Source: Haloarchaeobius litoreus
GTDB lineage: Archaea > Halobacteriota > Halobacteria > Halobacteriales > Natrialbaceae
Direction of reading: 5' to 3'
NCBI RefSeq assembly: GCF_024495425.1
Contig: NZ_JANHJR010000002.1
Span: 868,001 to 932,000, forward strand
Length of the DNA: 64,000 nucleotides
A model generated the notes under the pieces. That model had not been told where the DNA came from. It ran no database searches and saw nothing but the letters and a program-made list of their open reading frames with translations. Below are positions 8,858-16,428 of this stretch, in pieces (position 1 is the first letter of the stretch; the number at the start of each line of letters is the position of its first letter). Position numbers and translations under genes: made by a program.

Positions 8858-10300
8858 GTGTCCCGACCGTACCCCCGCCCCGTCGGCTCGCATCGCCGGT
8901 TCACCGGCCTGCTCGCGGCGACGGCGATGGGCGTCTACGCGCTCGTCCTCGTCGGCGGGACGACCGCTATCACCGGGGCGTCGGAGGCCTGCTCGACCTG
9001 GCCCGCCTGCAACGGGCAGTGGCTGGTCGGGCTCTCGAACCCGGATCTGCTCGTCGCGTGGGGCCACCGAGTCGCCGCGATGCTGGTCGGCCTCGCGGTC
9101 GTCGCGACGTTCGCGGCGGCCTGGCTCGGCCCGGCGAGCCGGCGCGTCCGGCTGGCGCTCGCCGGTGCGCTCGTGCTCTACCCCGTCCAGGTGGGTCTCG
9201 GCGCGGTCGCCGCGACCACGGCGACACCGACGGCGCTGCTCTCGGGCGTGCACCTGACCGTCGGCGTCTCCATCTTCGGCGCGGCGATGTTCGCCCTCGC
9301 CTGGAGCCTGGAGTCCGCGACCGCGACCCAGGACGACTACGACCCGTCCGTCGACGCGGACCCGGTCGACGAGGTCGACGGCGACGCCGACGCACCGGCG
9401 CGTGACCACCCGACCGGCGGGCTCGCACGCGCGAAACTCGTCGCGAACGCCTACTTCCGGCTCATGAAACCGCGGCTGATGTGGCTGCTCTGCCTCGTCG
9501 CCGGCGCGGCGATGGCGCTCGCGGCGACGACCAGTGCGGCCGACCTCACGGTCCGCACCGTCGGCCTGACGATGCTCGGCGGCGTCCTCTCCATCGGCGC
9601 ATCGGGGACGTTCAACCACGTGCTCGAACGCGACGTGGACCGCAAGATGCAGCGCACCTCCGACCGCCCGCTCGCGGTCGACGTGGTGCCGGTCCGCAAC
9701 GCGCTCGCGTTCGGCTTCGCGCTCGCGACCGCGTCGCTGGTCTCCTTCGCGGCGCTGAACCTGCTCGCGGCGGCCCTCGGGCTGGTCGCCATCCTGTTCT
9801 ACAGCGTCGTCTACACGCTGGTGCTGAAGCCGAACACGGTGCAGAACATCGTCGTCGGCGGTGCCGCGGGCGCGCTCCCGGCGCTCATCGGCTCCGCCGC
9901 CGTGACGGGCACCATCGGCCTGCCGGGGCTCGCGCTCGCGGCGGTCATCTTCCTCTGGACGCCCGCACACTTCTACAACCTCGCGCTGGCCTACAAGGAG
10001 GACTACGCCCGGGGCGGCTTCCCGATGCTCCCGCTGGTCCGCGGTGACGCCGTGACACGCAAGCACATCGTCTGGTACTTCACGGCGACGCTCGCGGGCG
10101 CTGGCGGGCTGGCGGCCGTGTCGAACCTCGGACTGCTGTACGCGTTCGTCAGCATCACGGTCGGCGCGGCGTTCCTCTGGACCATCGTCCAGCTCCACCG
10201 CGAACGCACGACCGACGCCGCGTTCCGCGCGTTCCACGCCTCGAACGCCTACCTCGGCGCGCTGCTCGTCGCCGTCGTCGTCGACTCGATGGTGGTCTGA
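8858..10300 (+). CDS. ctaB: heme o synthase with an N-terminal CtaA/COX15-like domain (fusion)
   Basis: About 480 aa from GTG 8858. The first ~150 residues have four hydrophobic segments and TTAITGASEACSTWPACNGQ, the Cys-containing block of heme A synthase (CtaA/COX15). After a linker rich in Asp (residues ~155-190) the UbiA-type prenyltransferase follows: FNHVLERDVDRKMQRTSDRP is the NxxxDxxxD farnesyl-diphosphate site and FLWTPAHFYNLALAYKEDYA the second Asp region. It makes heme o for the oxidase. The CtaA-like half has only four helices, so it is half of a normal CtaA. An ATG at 8783 in frame is possible but touches a TATA box. Confidence 0.88.
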   Translation: MSRPYPRPVGSHRRFTGLLAATAMGVYALVLVGGTTAITGASEACSTWPACNGQWLVGLSNPDLLVAWGHRVAAMLVGLAVVATFAAAWLGPASRRVRLALAGALVLYPVQVGLGAVAATTATPTALLSGVHLTVGVSIFGAAMFALAWSLESATATQDDYDPSVDADPVDEVDGDADAPARDHPTGGLARAKLVANAYFRLMKPRLMWLLCLVAGAAMALAATTSAADLTVRTVGLTMLGGVLSIGASGTFNHVLERDVDRKMQRTSDRPLAVDVVPVRNALAFGFALATASLVSFAALNLLAAALGLVAILFYSVVYTLVLKPNTVQNIVVGGAAGALPALIGSAAVTGTIGLPGLALAAVIFLWTPAHFYNLALAYKEDYARGGFPMLPLVRGDAVTRKHIVWYFTATLAGAGGLAAVSNLGLLYAFVSITVGAAFLWTIVQLHRERTTDAAFRAFHASNAYLGALLVAVVVDSMVV

Positions 10301-10301
10301 G

Positions 10302-10979
10302 ATGGCCACCGAGCGCGTCGACTTCGCCTCGCTCGTCCCCGAGCCCTCGACCGTGTTCGCTGGCTTCGTCGCGCTCACCATCGAGGCGCTCCTGACGCTG
10401 CTGTACCTCACCGAGTTCGAATCCACCTCGCTCTCGCTGGTGGTGCTCCCGTTCGTCTGGATCAACGTCGGGCTGTGGGCGCTCTGGCGCACCGAGGCAC
10501 CGGCCGCGCCGGCCCGTCGACGGCGGCTCGCGGCGCTCGTCGCGGTCGGCTACGCACTGGTACTCGCGTACTTCGGCGGCCTGCTCGACCTCGGGTACGC
10601 GTTCGTCTCGGTGCCGGGGTACGACCCGTCCTACGGCTGGTACGTCGCCACGTCGCTCCCGCCGGGGTTCGGCCCCGCGGTGACCTACGAGGGCGACCTC
10701 CTCATCGTCCGGCTGTTCCCGTACCAGCTGGTCGGCTACGCGGCGCTTTCGTACCTCGTCTACGTCACGGTCATCGACGCGGCGGGCGCGGCGGTGTCGG
10801 GCGTGCTGGGGCTGCTCTCGTGTGTCTCCTGCAGCTGGCCCATCATCGCGACCATCGTCACCGGCGTCGCCGGCGGCTCCTCGGCTGTCGCGGCGCAGGC
10901 GTACCAGCAGTCCCTCCCGCTCTCGACGGCGGTGTTCGTCGTCACGGTGGCGCTGCTGTACTGGCGGCCGTCGCTGTGA
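10302..10979 (+). CDS. membrane protein downstream of ctaB with a CxxC motif, function unknown
   Basis: A 225-aa protein with about six hydrophobic segments. The last third contains LLSCVSCSWPIIATIVTGVAG, a CxxC pair inside or at the edge of a membrane helix, followed by a small-residue-rich stretch. It begins one base after the ctaB stop, so it is very probably co-translated with it. A role in heme or copper handling for the oxidase is a guess from position and the Cys pair. Confidence 0.72.
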   Translation: MATERVDFASLVPEPSTVFAGFVALTIEALLTLLYLTEFESTSLSLVVLPFVWINVGLWALWRTEAPAAPARRRRLAALVAVGYALVLAYFGGLLDLGYAFVSVPGYDPSYGWYVATSLPPGFGPAVTYEGDLLIVRLFPYQLVGYAALSYLVYVTVIDAAGAAVSGVLGLLSCVSCSWPIIATIVTGVAGGSSAVAAQAYQQSLPLSTAVFVVTVALLYWRPSL

Positions 10980-11009
10980 CCGTTCGACGGAGGGGAACCG
11001 CCCGGAACC

Positions 11010-12017
11010 TCAGAACAGCGCCTCGTCCTCGTCGAGCAGGCGTGCCGGGCCGCCGACCTCCCAGATGGTCGTGCGGACGCCGGTCTCGCTGACGGCCTCC
11101 TTCACGCGCTCGGCGTGGTCGGCGGTGGTGTTCACGTACACCGACGCGCCAGTGTCGGTCGAGAACCAGACGGGGACGCTGTCGACGTCGTCGTCGCCCT
11201 CGTAGCCGTTCTCGCGCAGCTCGCGCACCTTGTTGAAGACGGCGAGCGTCGGCGGCTGCCAGTACACCCAGCCGTCGGGACCGGTCATCGTCGTCGCGGC
11301 GAGCGAGAGCGAGTCCTGCTCGGCGATGTGGCCCACCCGTTCGAGGTCGTCGTCGTGGAGGGCGTCGCGCATCTCGACGAGCTGGTCCTGGACGTACGCC
11401 CGGCGGTCGCCGAACATGTGGCTCTTCTCGGCCTCGGCGTGGGCGTCGTCCGTGTCCTTGTACGAGGGGACGAGCGCGACGATTATCTTGAGGTCGTCCT
11501 TGAGGTCCGTCGGGATGCGGTGCGACCGGCAGTCGCGATCGTTCAGGCCGGCGCGGAGGTGCGAGAAACCGCCTGTCACGGAGCGGGCCGCAGACGCGGA
11601 GCCGACGCGCGCGATGGTCGAGATCTCGGCGTGCGAGGCGTCGAGTTCGGCGGCCTCCGACAGCGCCATCGCGGCGGCGGCGAAGCCCGACGAGGACGAC
11701 CCCAGCCCAACGTTCGACGGGAAGGAGTTCTCGGACTCGAGCCTGACGGGGTAGACCGTGTGGGCCGCGTCCGACATGTCCCGCGCCTTGTCGACCACGC
11801 GCTCGACGCGGTCGAAGGCGTGGCCCTCCAGTTCCTCGCCGTCGACGACGTACGTGTCCTCGTCGTAGTCCATCGAGAACTCCACCGTCGTCTTCGTGTG
11901 GCTCGGGGCCGTGCAGACGCTGATGGAGTCGTGGTACGGCTGTCGCTCGATGTCGTCGCGCATGCCGTGGTACTTGACGAGTCCCTGGATGGGATGCGCC
12001 ATCGCGGTTGCCTTCAT
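11010..12017 (-). CDS. mvaD: GHMP-family mevalonate pathway decarboxylase (phosphomevalonate decarboxylase)
   Basis: A 335-aa protein starting MKATAMAHPIQGLVKYHGM. The GHMP phosphate loop is FPSNVGLGSSSSGFAAAAM near residues 100-120, and the decarboxylase block is RVGSASAARSVTGGFSHLR near residue 155. WFSTDTGASVYVN near the end is the Asp-containing C-terminal motif. Sequence type is that of diphosphomevalonate decarboxylases; from memory, the Haloferax volcanii relative was shown to act on mevalonate 5-phosphate, giving isopentenyl phosphate. It supplies isoprenoids for archaeal lipids and for the squalene and menaquinone genes seen here. The start at 12017 drops a non-coding-looking extension. 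Confidence 0.85.
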   Translation of the reverse strand: MKATAMAHPIQGLVKYHGMRDDIERQPYHDSISVCTAPSHTKTTVEFSMDYDEDTYVVDGEELEGHAFDRVERVVDKARDMSDAAHTVYPVRLESENSFPSNVGLGSSSSGFAAAAMALSEAAELDASHAEISTIARVGSASAARSVTGGFSHLRAGLNDRDCRSHRIPTDLKDDLKIIVALVPSYKDTDDAHAEAEKSHMFGDRRAYVQDQLVEMRDALHDDDLERVGHIAEQDSLSLAATTMTGPDGWVYWQPPTLAVFNKVRELRENGYEGDDDVDSVPVWFSTDTGASVYVNTTADHAERVKEAVSETGVRTTIWEVGGPARLLDEDEALF

Positions 12018-12139
12018 ACCCCGATAGCCGACCGACGCGCGCTTAAAAGTCACGGGTGATTCGGGCGGCTGGCCCCGGAACCTCGGCCGGTGCACTCGCG
12101 CTGCCGAACGTTCAAGCGCCCAGAGTGCTAACTACCCAC

Positions 12140-12919
12140 ATGGACCGGGACGAACACGACCACGGAACGGTGATTCTGGAGCGAGCGGGCTACGAGCTAC
12201 AGACAGCTGGCCACGCCGTGGTGGGGGAACCGCACGGCGCGACCCGGCGACTGACGGGCACGGGCCGGTCGGTGGAGGTCGTCACGCTCGACGACGGGGA
12301 CACTGACCCGGCCGCGCTGGTCCCACAGTTCGCGTCGGTCCTGGCCCACGGGTACGACGCGCTGTTCGTCGTCCCGGACGTGGACGCCCTCGCCGCCGTC
12401 GTCGAGGTGCTCGACAAGCCGTACTGCGTCGCCGTCGAGGACGAGAACCGCTGTCGGACCTTCTACGACGGTCCCGACCGGGTCCCCCTCGCGAACGGAC
12501 ACTACGCGCTGGCACCGGCGGGCAACCTCGTCTGGCACGAGGTCGAGCCGCCAGCGGCGGACGACGGCGACCGGACGGGCTCCGACCGCAAGCAGGTCGT
12601 CCTCGAGGACGGCGACGAGGTGCTCGCACGGTTCGACGACGTCGACGCCCTCGCGTGTCCGCCGGCGGACGCCTTCCCGCTGTCGTACAAGCGCGAGGGA
12701 GACAAGGCGTTCCACGTGTACGACCGCTGGGGCAGCGAGCTCGGGCGCTTCGGCACCATCAAGGCCATGCGCGAGCACGGCTTCGAGCCGGTCTCGATGC
12801 CGCTCGTCCCCGAACACGTCTTCGACGACGGCTCGCTCGTCACCTCGTGGGCGGTCGTCGTCGAGGACGCCAGTACGGTCCACACGGCCGACGGGACCTG
12901 CGAGCTCCGCGAGGTCTGA
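12140..12919 (+). CDS. haloarchaeal protein of unknown function
   Basis: A 259-aa acidic protein from ATG 12140. The first ~95 residues look like a Rossmann-like alpha/beta part (HGYDALFVVPDVDALAAVVEVL), followed by a beta-rich part with KQVVLEDGDEVLARFDDVDAL and FHVYDRWGSELGRFGTIKAM. No cysteine motif, signal or membrane segment is seen. It is one base from the next gene (stop TGA 12917-12919, next ATG 12921), so the two form an operon. The family is not recognised. Confidence 0.72.
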   Translation: MDRDEHDHGTVILERAGYELQTAGHAVVGEPHGATRRLTGTGRSVEVVTLDDGDTDPAALVPQFASVLAHGYDALFVVPDVDALAAVVEVLDKPYCVAVEDENRCRTFYDGPDRVPLANGHYALAPAGNLVWHEVEPPAADDGDRTGSDRKQVVLEDGDEVLARFDDVDALACPPADAFPLSYKREGDKAFHVYDRWGSELGRFGTIKAMREHGFEPVSMPLVPEHVFDDGSLVTSWAVVVEDASTVHTADGTCELREV

Positions 12920-12920
12920 G

Positions 12921-13535
12921 ATGTCGGCGTCGCCGTACCCCACACTCGCACCCGACGGCGACGGCTGGCGGCTGAAAGAGGAGTCCACAGACGTCGTGTT
13001 CGACCTCGCGACCGTCCGCGTGCTCGGCGCGACCCGGCTGTACGAGGACGCCGAGCTCCGACGGGCGGTACGCGAGACGACAGATGGCGCGCTCGACCAG
13101 CCCTGGCGGTTCCTGTTCGCCACCCAGCTCTCGTTCGAGCCGCCGCTGACACCCGGCGTCGGCCCGGCGGCGCTGTACCCGACCGTCGTCTCGTCTGCCC
13201 GCAGACAGTTCGCCAGCGACCTGCGCGAGCGCGGGTTCAAGCGCGTCGAGCGCGGCCGGGGCGAGCGCATGCGGACGAACAACGGTGCACGCGCCCGGCT
13301 CACCCGTTACGAGGCGACGTTCCCGCTGGCGGACGTGCTCGACGGGGACGCCGACCTCCCGCCCGACGCCGCAGTCGCCGTCGAGGGCTGGCTCTCGGTC
13401 TGGCTCGCCGACGGCCAGTTCCGCCTCGCTGGCGGCGCGTACCCGACCGACGGGCTGGACGCCGTCGCGCCCGGCGTCGCGGACGACCCCGGCACCTACC
13501 GGAACGAACTGCTCTCCGTGCTCCGGTCGGTGTAG
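12921..13535 (+). CDS. haloarchaeal protein of unknown function, paired with the preceding gene
   Basis: A 204-aa protein without membrane segments. Noticeable parts are QPWRFLFATQLSFEPPLTPG, VVSSARRQFASDLRERGFKRVERGRGERM and AVAVEGWLSVWLADGQFRLAGG, the last looking like paired beta strands. It is coupled to the 259-aa gene upstream. It ends 25 bp before the TTTACA palindrome at 13561. No function can be assigned. Confidence 0.72.
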   Translation: MSASPYPTLAPDGDGWRLKEESTDVVFDLATVRVLGATRLYEDAELRRAVRETTDGALDQPWRFLFATQLSFEPPLTPGVGPAALYPTVVSSARRQFASDLRERGFKRVERGRGERMRTNNGARARLTRYEATFPLADVLDGDADLPPDAAVAVEGWLSVWLADGQFRLAGGAYPTDGLDAVAPGVADDPGTYRNELLSVLRSV

Positions 13536-13560
13536 GCTCGGGTTCGGACCCCGCGCGAAG

Positions 13561-13577
13561 TTTACAAATATTGTAAA
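13561..13577. promoter_or_regulatory. TTTACA-N5-TGTAAA inverted repeat
   Basis: TTTACA (13561-13566) and TGTAAA (13572-13577) are exact inverted halves with a 5-bp AT spacer, in a non-coding region after a gene end. The same half-sites with the same spacing recur at 44550-44566. The pattern looks like a dimeric regulator site; it is about 260 bp before thi4. It could instead be an RNA hairpin at the 3' end of the upstream gene. Confidence 0.45.
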
Positions 13578-13807
13578 ATTCCGTTCGCTGGCGCGCGCTC
13601 GGGTTGGACTGGAAGGGGCTGCTCGTTCGACGACCCCGGCGAAGCAAGCGACGGGGGAGTCGAGCGAGCAGGGGCGTTCCGGCTGGTATCGGCAGCCGTC
13701 GCTCCAGTTCCCGATGGGGGTGTCTGGCTGTTCGCGGTCTCCATCGCGTGGACTGCTGTGGTGAGGAACGGCCGGGGCTCCGTGCCACACTCTCGGACCG
13801 CAACACC
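13578..13807. other. non-coding region before thi4
   Basis: The gap from 13536 to 13837 is 302 bp. It holds the TTTACA palindrome, the hairpin repeat copy C and the thi4 promoter. The stretch 13690-13800 between repeat and promoter contains no gene that I can support; its reading frames have no family motif and no start signal. Confidence 0.6.
13605..13687 (+). repeat. structured hairpin repeat, copy C (diverged)
   Basis: Order of parts: GGACTGGAAGGGGC (about 13606-13619), stem arm 13620-13631, a 27-base loop containing GCGAAGCAAGCGA, stem arm 13659-13670, then GGGGCGTTCCGGCTGG (13671-13686). The arms TGCTCGTTCGAC and GTCGAGCGAGCA pair over 12 positions with one G-U type mismatch. The flanking boxes and the loop match the two copies near 34.1-34.6 kb, while the stem sequence is different. 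Confidence 0.7.
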
Positions 13808-13830
13808 TTTTACATCTAAGTGGTACCACT
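13808..13830 (+). promoter_or_regulatory. thi4 promoter with a perfect 12-bp palindromic operator
   Basis: TTTTACAT (13808-13815) is a TATA-like box 23-30 bp before the thi4 ATG. AGTGGTACCACT (13819-13830) is a perfect palindrome placed between the box and the start, where a bound dimer would block polymerase. A ThiR-type regulator is encoded at 18725-19621, so this is a reasonable candidate for its site; the link is inferred from context only. Confidence 0.6.
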
Positions 13831-13837
13831 AGGTTGT

Positions 13838-14773
13838 ATGAAGGACTTCGACTCGTTCGCGGACGTCGGCGAAGCGGAGGTAACGCGCGCAATCGGCCAG
13901 GAGTGGAGCGAGGAGTTCCTCGAGTTCACGGACAGTGAGGTCATCATCGTCGGGGGCGGACCGTCCGGCCTCACGGCGGCGAAGGAGCTCGCAGAGCGCG
14001 GTGTCAAGGTCATGGTCGTCGAGAAGAACAACTACCTCGGTGGCGGCTTCTGGCTCGGTGGCTTCCTGATGAACAAGGTCACCGTGCGCGACCCCGCACA
14101 GGGCTTCCTCGACGACCTCGACGTCGACTACGACGAGGCCGGCGACGTCGACGGGCTGTACGTCGCCAACGGGCCGGAGGCCTGTTCGGGGCTCATCAAG
14201 GCCGCCTGCGACGCCGGCGCGAAGATGCAGAACATGACCGAGTTCACGGACATCGTCGTCCGCGAGGACCACCGGGTCTCCGGCATCGTGATGAACTACA
14301 CGCCGGTCCACGCGCTCCCCCGCGAGATCACCTGCGTCGACCCCGTCGCCGTCGAGGCCGACCTCGTCATCGACTCGACGGGGCACGACGCGATGGCCAT
14401 CAACAAGCTCGACGAGCGCGGCGTGCTCGACGCGCCGGGCATCCAGGCCGCCAACGAGCGCGGACAGGTCATGGACCAGACCGATTCCGAGAGCTACGGC
14501 GCGCCCGGCCACGACTCGCCCGGCCACGACTCCATGTGGGTCGGCCGCAGCGAGGACGAAGTGGTGGAGCACACCGGCGTCGTCCACGAGGGCCTCGTCG
14601 CCAGCGGCATGGCCGTCGCCACCGCCTACGGCCTCCCACGCATGGGGCCGACGTTCGGCGCGATGCTCGTCTCCGGGAAGAAGGCCGCACAGGTCGCGCT
14701 GGACGAGCTGGAGGTCGACGCCGAGCCGGTGACGCTCTCGGACTCGCAGAACAAGGTCCCGGCTGACGACTAG
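13838..14773 (+). CDS. thi4: thiamine thiazole synthase (Thi4 type)
   Basis: A 311-aa flavin-fold enzyme that builds the thiazole part of thiamine from NAD and glycine. The dinucleotide motif is [20 protein letters not shown] (residues ~34-53); [18 protein letters not shown] and [20 protein letters not shown] are the other signature blocks. Cys166 lies in [14 protein letters not shown], the place of the conserved active-site Cys described in Haloferax volcanii and yeast Thi4; methanogen enzymes that use free sulfide have His there. The start is ATG 13838, 8 bases after the palindrome; a GTG at 13820 would lie inside the operator. Confidence 0.93.
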   Translation: MKDFDSFADVGEAEVTRAIGQEWSEEFLEFTDSEVIIVGGGPSGLTAAKELAERGVKVMVVEKNNYLGGGFWLGGFLMNKVTVRDPAQGFLDDLDVDYDEAGDVDGLYVANGPEACSGLIKAACDAGAKMQNMTEFTDIVVREDHRVSGIVMNYTPVHALPREITCVDPVAVEADLVIDSTGHDAMAINKLDERGVLDAPGIQAANERGQVMDQTDSESYGAPGHDSPGHDSMWVGRSEDEVVEHTGVVHEGLVASGMAVATAYGLPRMGPTFGAMLVSGKKAAQVALDELEVDAEPVTLSDSQNKVPADD

Positions 14774-14782
14774 GCAGACCCG

Positions 14783-15754
14783 TCAGCCCTCGGTCGAGGA
14801 GTCGAACTCGTCGGTAAGATGGAGCTGTGTCCAGTACAGCGAGCCCTCGTACCGCACGAGGTAGGTCCCGGACACGTCGTCGCTCGACTGCCTGACCTTC
14901 TCGCGGGGACGGAACTGCGTCACCAGCGAACGGACGGCGTCGGGAATGGACTCGCCGTCGGCGACGGTGTAGCCCTCCCGTCCGTCGACTGCGCTCTCGA
15001 CGACTCGCCGTTCCTCGTCCGAGAGCCCTGTCAACTGGAAGGCGTAGTCGTCGACGGTTCTCTGGCCGTACTCGGCAGGAGATGGCGCAACTTCGTCGAC
15101 GGTGTACCGACGCGTCTTGATTGGAGAGGACAACTGATTCACGATTCGCAGCCGTCCCGTGTCGTCCTCCCACTCGACGATTCGGTACTCGGGCTCCGGA
15201 ACGAGTACGGATGACTGCTGTTCGGGTTCGGTGTAGAGCGACGGTGCGACGACCCCGAGGCTTGTGGGCGGTTCGCCGAGCCCTCGTGCCGCGAGCTTCT
15301 CCCTGTCGACTCTGGGGAGTTCCGGGAACCGAATCGAGGGGCCGTCGCCGGAGATTCCGGGTGACCCGACATCCTCAAAGACTAGCGAGTAGGTGGTCGC
15401 GGGACGGCTGTCGACGACTTCGAACGTCGCCTCGTACACCACGTTCTCGTGGACCAGGACCGTACCGTCCGGTATCGGTGCGTCCTCGGACTCGACCGTC
15501 GATTCGTTCTCCTGCACCGCCTCGCTGACGAGCGTGTGGTGCTCGCCGTAGCCGTTGTTGACCAGTTCCCAGGCCACATCGGTAGCGTCCACTGGATGCA
15601 TGGTCAGCCTCATCTCGGGGGGAGAACCAGCACGTGGCCCCGGGTAGAACGCGATACACCCGGACAGACCGACTGCTGCACCACTCGCGATTCCTACCAG
15701 CAGACGCCGACGACTGTAGGACGGTGGAGGGACCCTGTGATTGCGGTCGGTCAT
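14783..15754 (-). CDS. Tat-exported lipoprotein, function unknown
   Basis: A 323-aa protein. The N-terminus has YSRRRLLVGIASGAAVGLSGC: a twin-arginine motif, a hydrophobic stretch and a lipobox ending in Cys, typical of haloarchaeal lipoproteins anchored on the outer face. The mature part is beta-rich and acidic, with no enzymatic motif. ATG 15754 places the RR at a normal distance; ATG 15766 in frame is also possible. It is convergent with thi4 (9-bp gap). Confidence 0.78.
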   Translation of the reverse strand: MTDRNHRVPPPSYSRRRLLVGIASGAAVGLSGCIAFYPGPRAGSPPEMRLTMHPVDATDVAWELVNNGYGEHHTLVSEAVQENESTVESEDAPIPDGTVLVHENVVYEATFEVVDSRPATTYSLVFEDVGSPGISGDGPSIRFPELPRVDREKLAARGLGEPPTSLGVVAPSLYTEPEQQSSVLVPEPEYRIVEWEDDTGRLRIVNQLSSPIKTRRYTVDEVAPSPAEYGQRTVDDYAFQLTGLSDEERRVVESAVDGREGYTVADGESIPDAVRSLVTQFRPREKVRQSSDDVSGTYLVRYEGSLYWTQLHLTDEFDSSTEG

Positions 15755-15825
15755 CGGGGACAGCAACGTCTCTGCCTACACCGACGTTACACAAAAATCC
15801 TCTCCCGGCGGTGACAGAAGCTGTC

Positions 15826-16371
15826 CTACTCCTCGTCGTCGTCCGCGACGAGCAGCCACTTGTACTCGCCCGAGGTGACGAGGATGTCGGTCGAGAAGGC
15901 GATCTCGGCGTCGGCCTCTGTCACGTTGTCGGCGACGGTCGCACGGACCCAGCCCGTCCGCGACTCGCCGGTCGGCAGCGGTCGGATGCTGCGGTACAGG
16001 CCGTCGGTCGCCCACGTCGGCGCGCCAGCCGGGTCGCTGGCGGTGGTGTTCCGCGGTCGGACCGCGACCGCCGGGGTCGCGCCGTCCTCGTTCCCGACGT
16101 TCTCGACGGTCACCTGCACGAAGAGGAACTGCTCGCCGTCCGGCGCGGTGACGGTCTGGGTCCCACCGGAGCCGTCGGCGGCCTCGTAGGAGTCGGCGAA
16201 CCGGTAGTCGTCGACCGTGACCGCGATGGTCGTGTTCTCCTGTCCGAGTTCGGCGGTCTCGCCGATGCCGTACGACTCCTCGCTGCCGCCACCGAAGTCG
16301 TCCGTACAGCCTGCGAGGGCGACGAGGACGACGAGCGCGAGCGCGATAGCGACGTGCCGGTTCGATAGCAT
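15826..16371 (-). CDS. small lipoprotein with a DUF4352-like beta-sandwich domain
   Basis: A 181-aa protein. Residues 1-22 form a signal peptide with lipobox ALAGC. The rest reads ITIAVTVDDYRFADSY-like strands, then EQFLFVQVTVENVGNEDG, the pattern of telokin/DUF4352-type extracellular beta sandwiches in which a strand ending in V-V-V-N-G is conserved. It ends with KWLLVADDDEE. It is probably a surface-anchored binding protein of unknown ligand. It lies on the same strand as the Tat lipoprotein, 71 bp away. Confidence 0.72.
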   Translation of the reverse strand: MLSNRHVAIALALVVLVALAGCTDDFGGGSEESYGIGETAELGQENTTIAVTVDDYRFADSYEAADGSGGTQTVTAPDGEQFLFVQVTVENVGNEDGATPAVAVRPRNTTASDPAGAPTWATDGLYRSIRPLPTGESRTGWVRATVADNVTEADAEIAFSTDILVTSGEYKWLLVADDDEE

Positions 16372-16428
16372 ACGCCTCTCGACGTATCAGCCTGCGATAG
16401 TTCTTGTGCCCATCGGTGACACATCACG

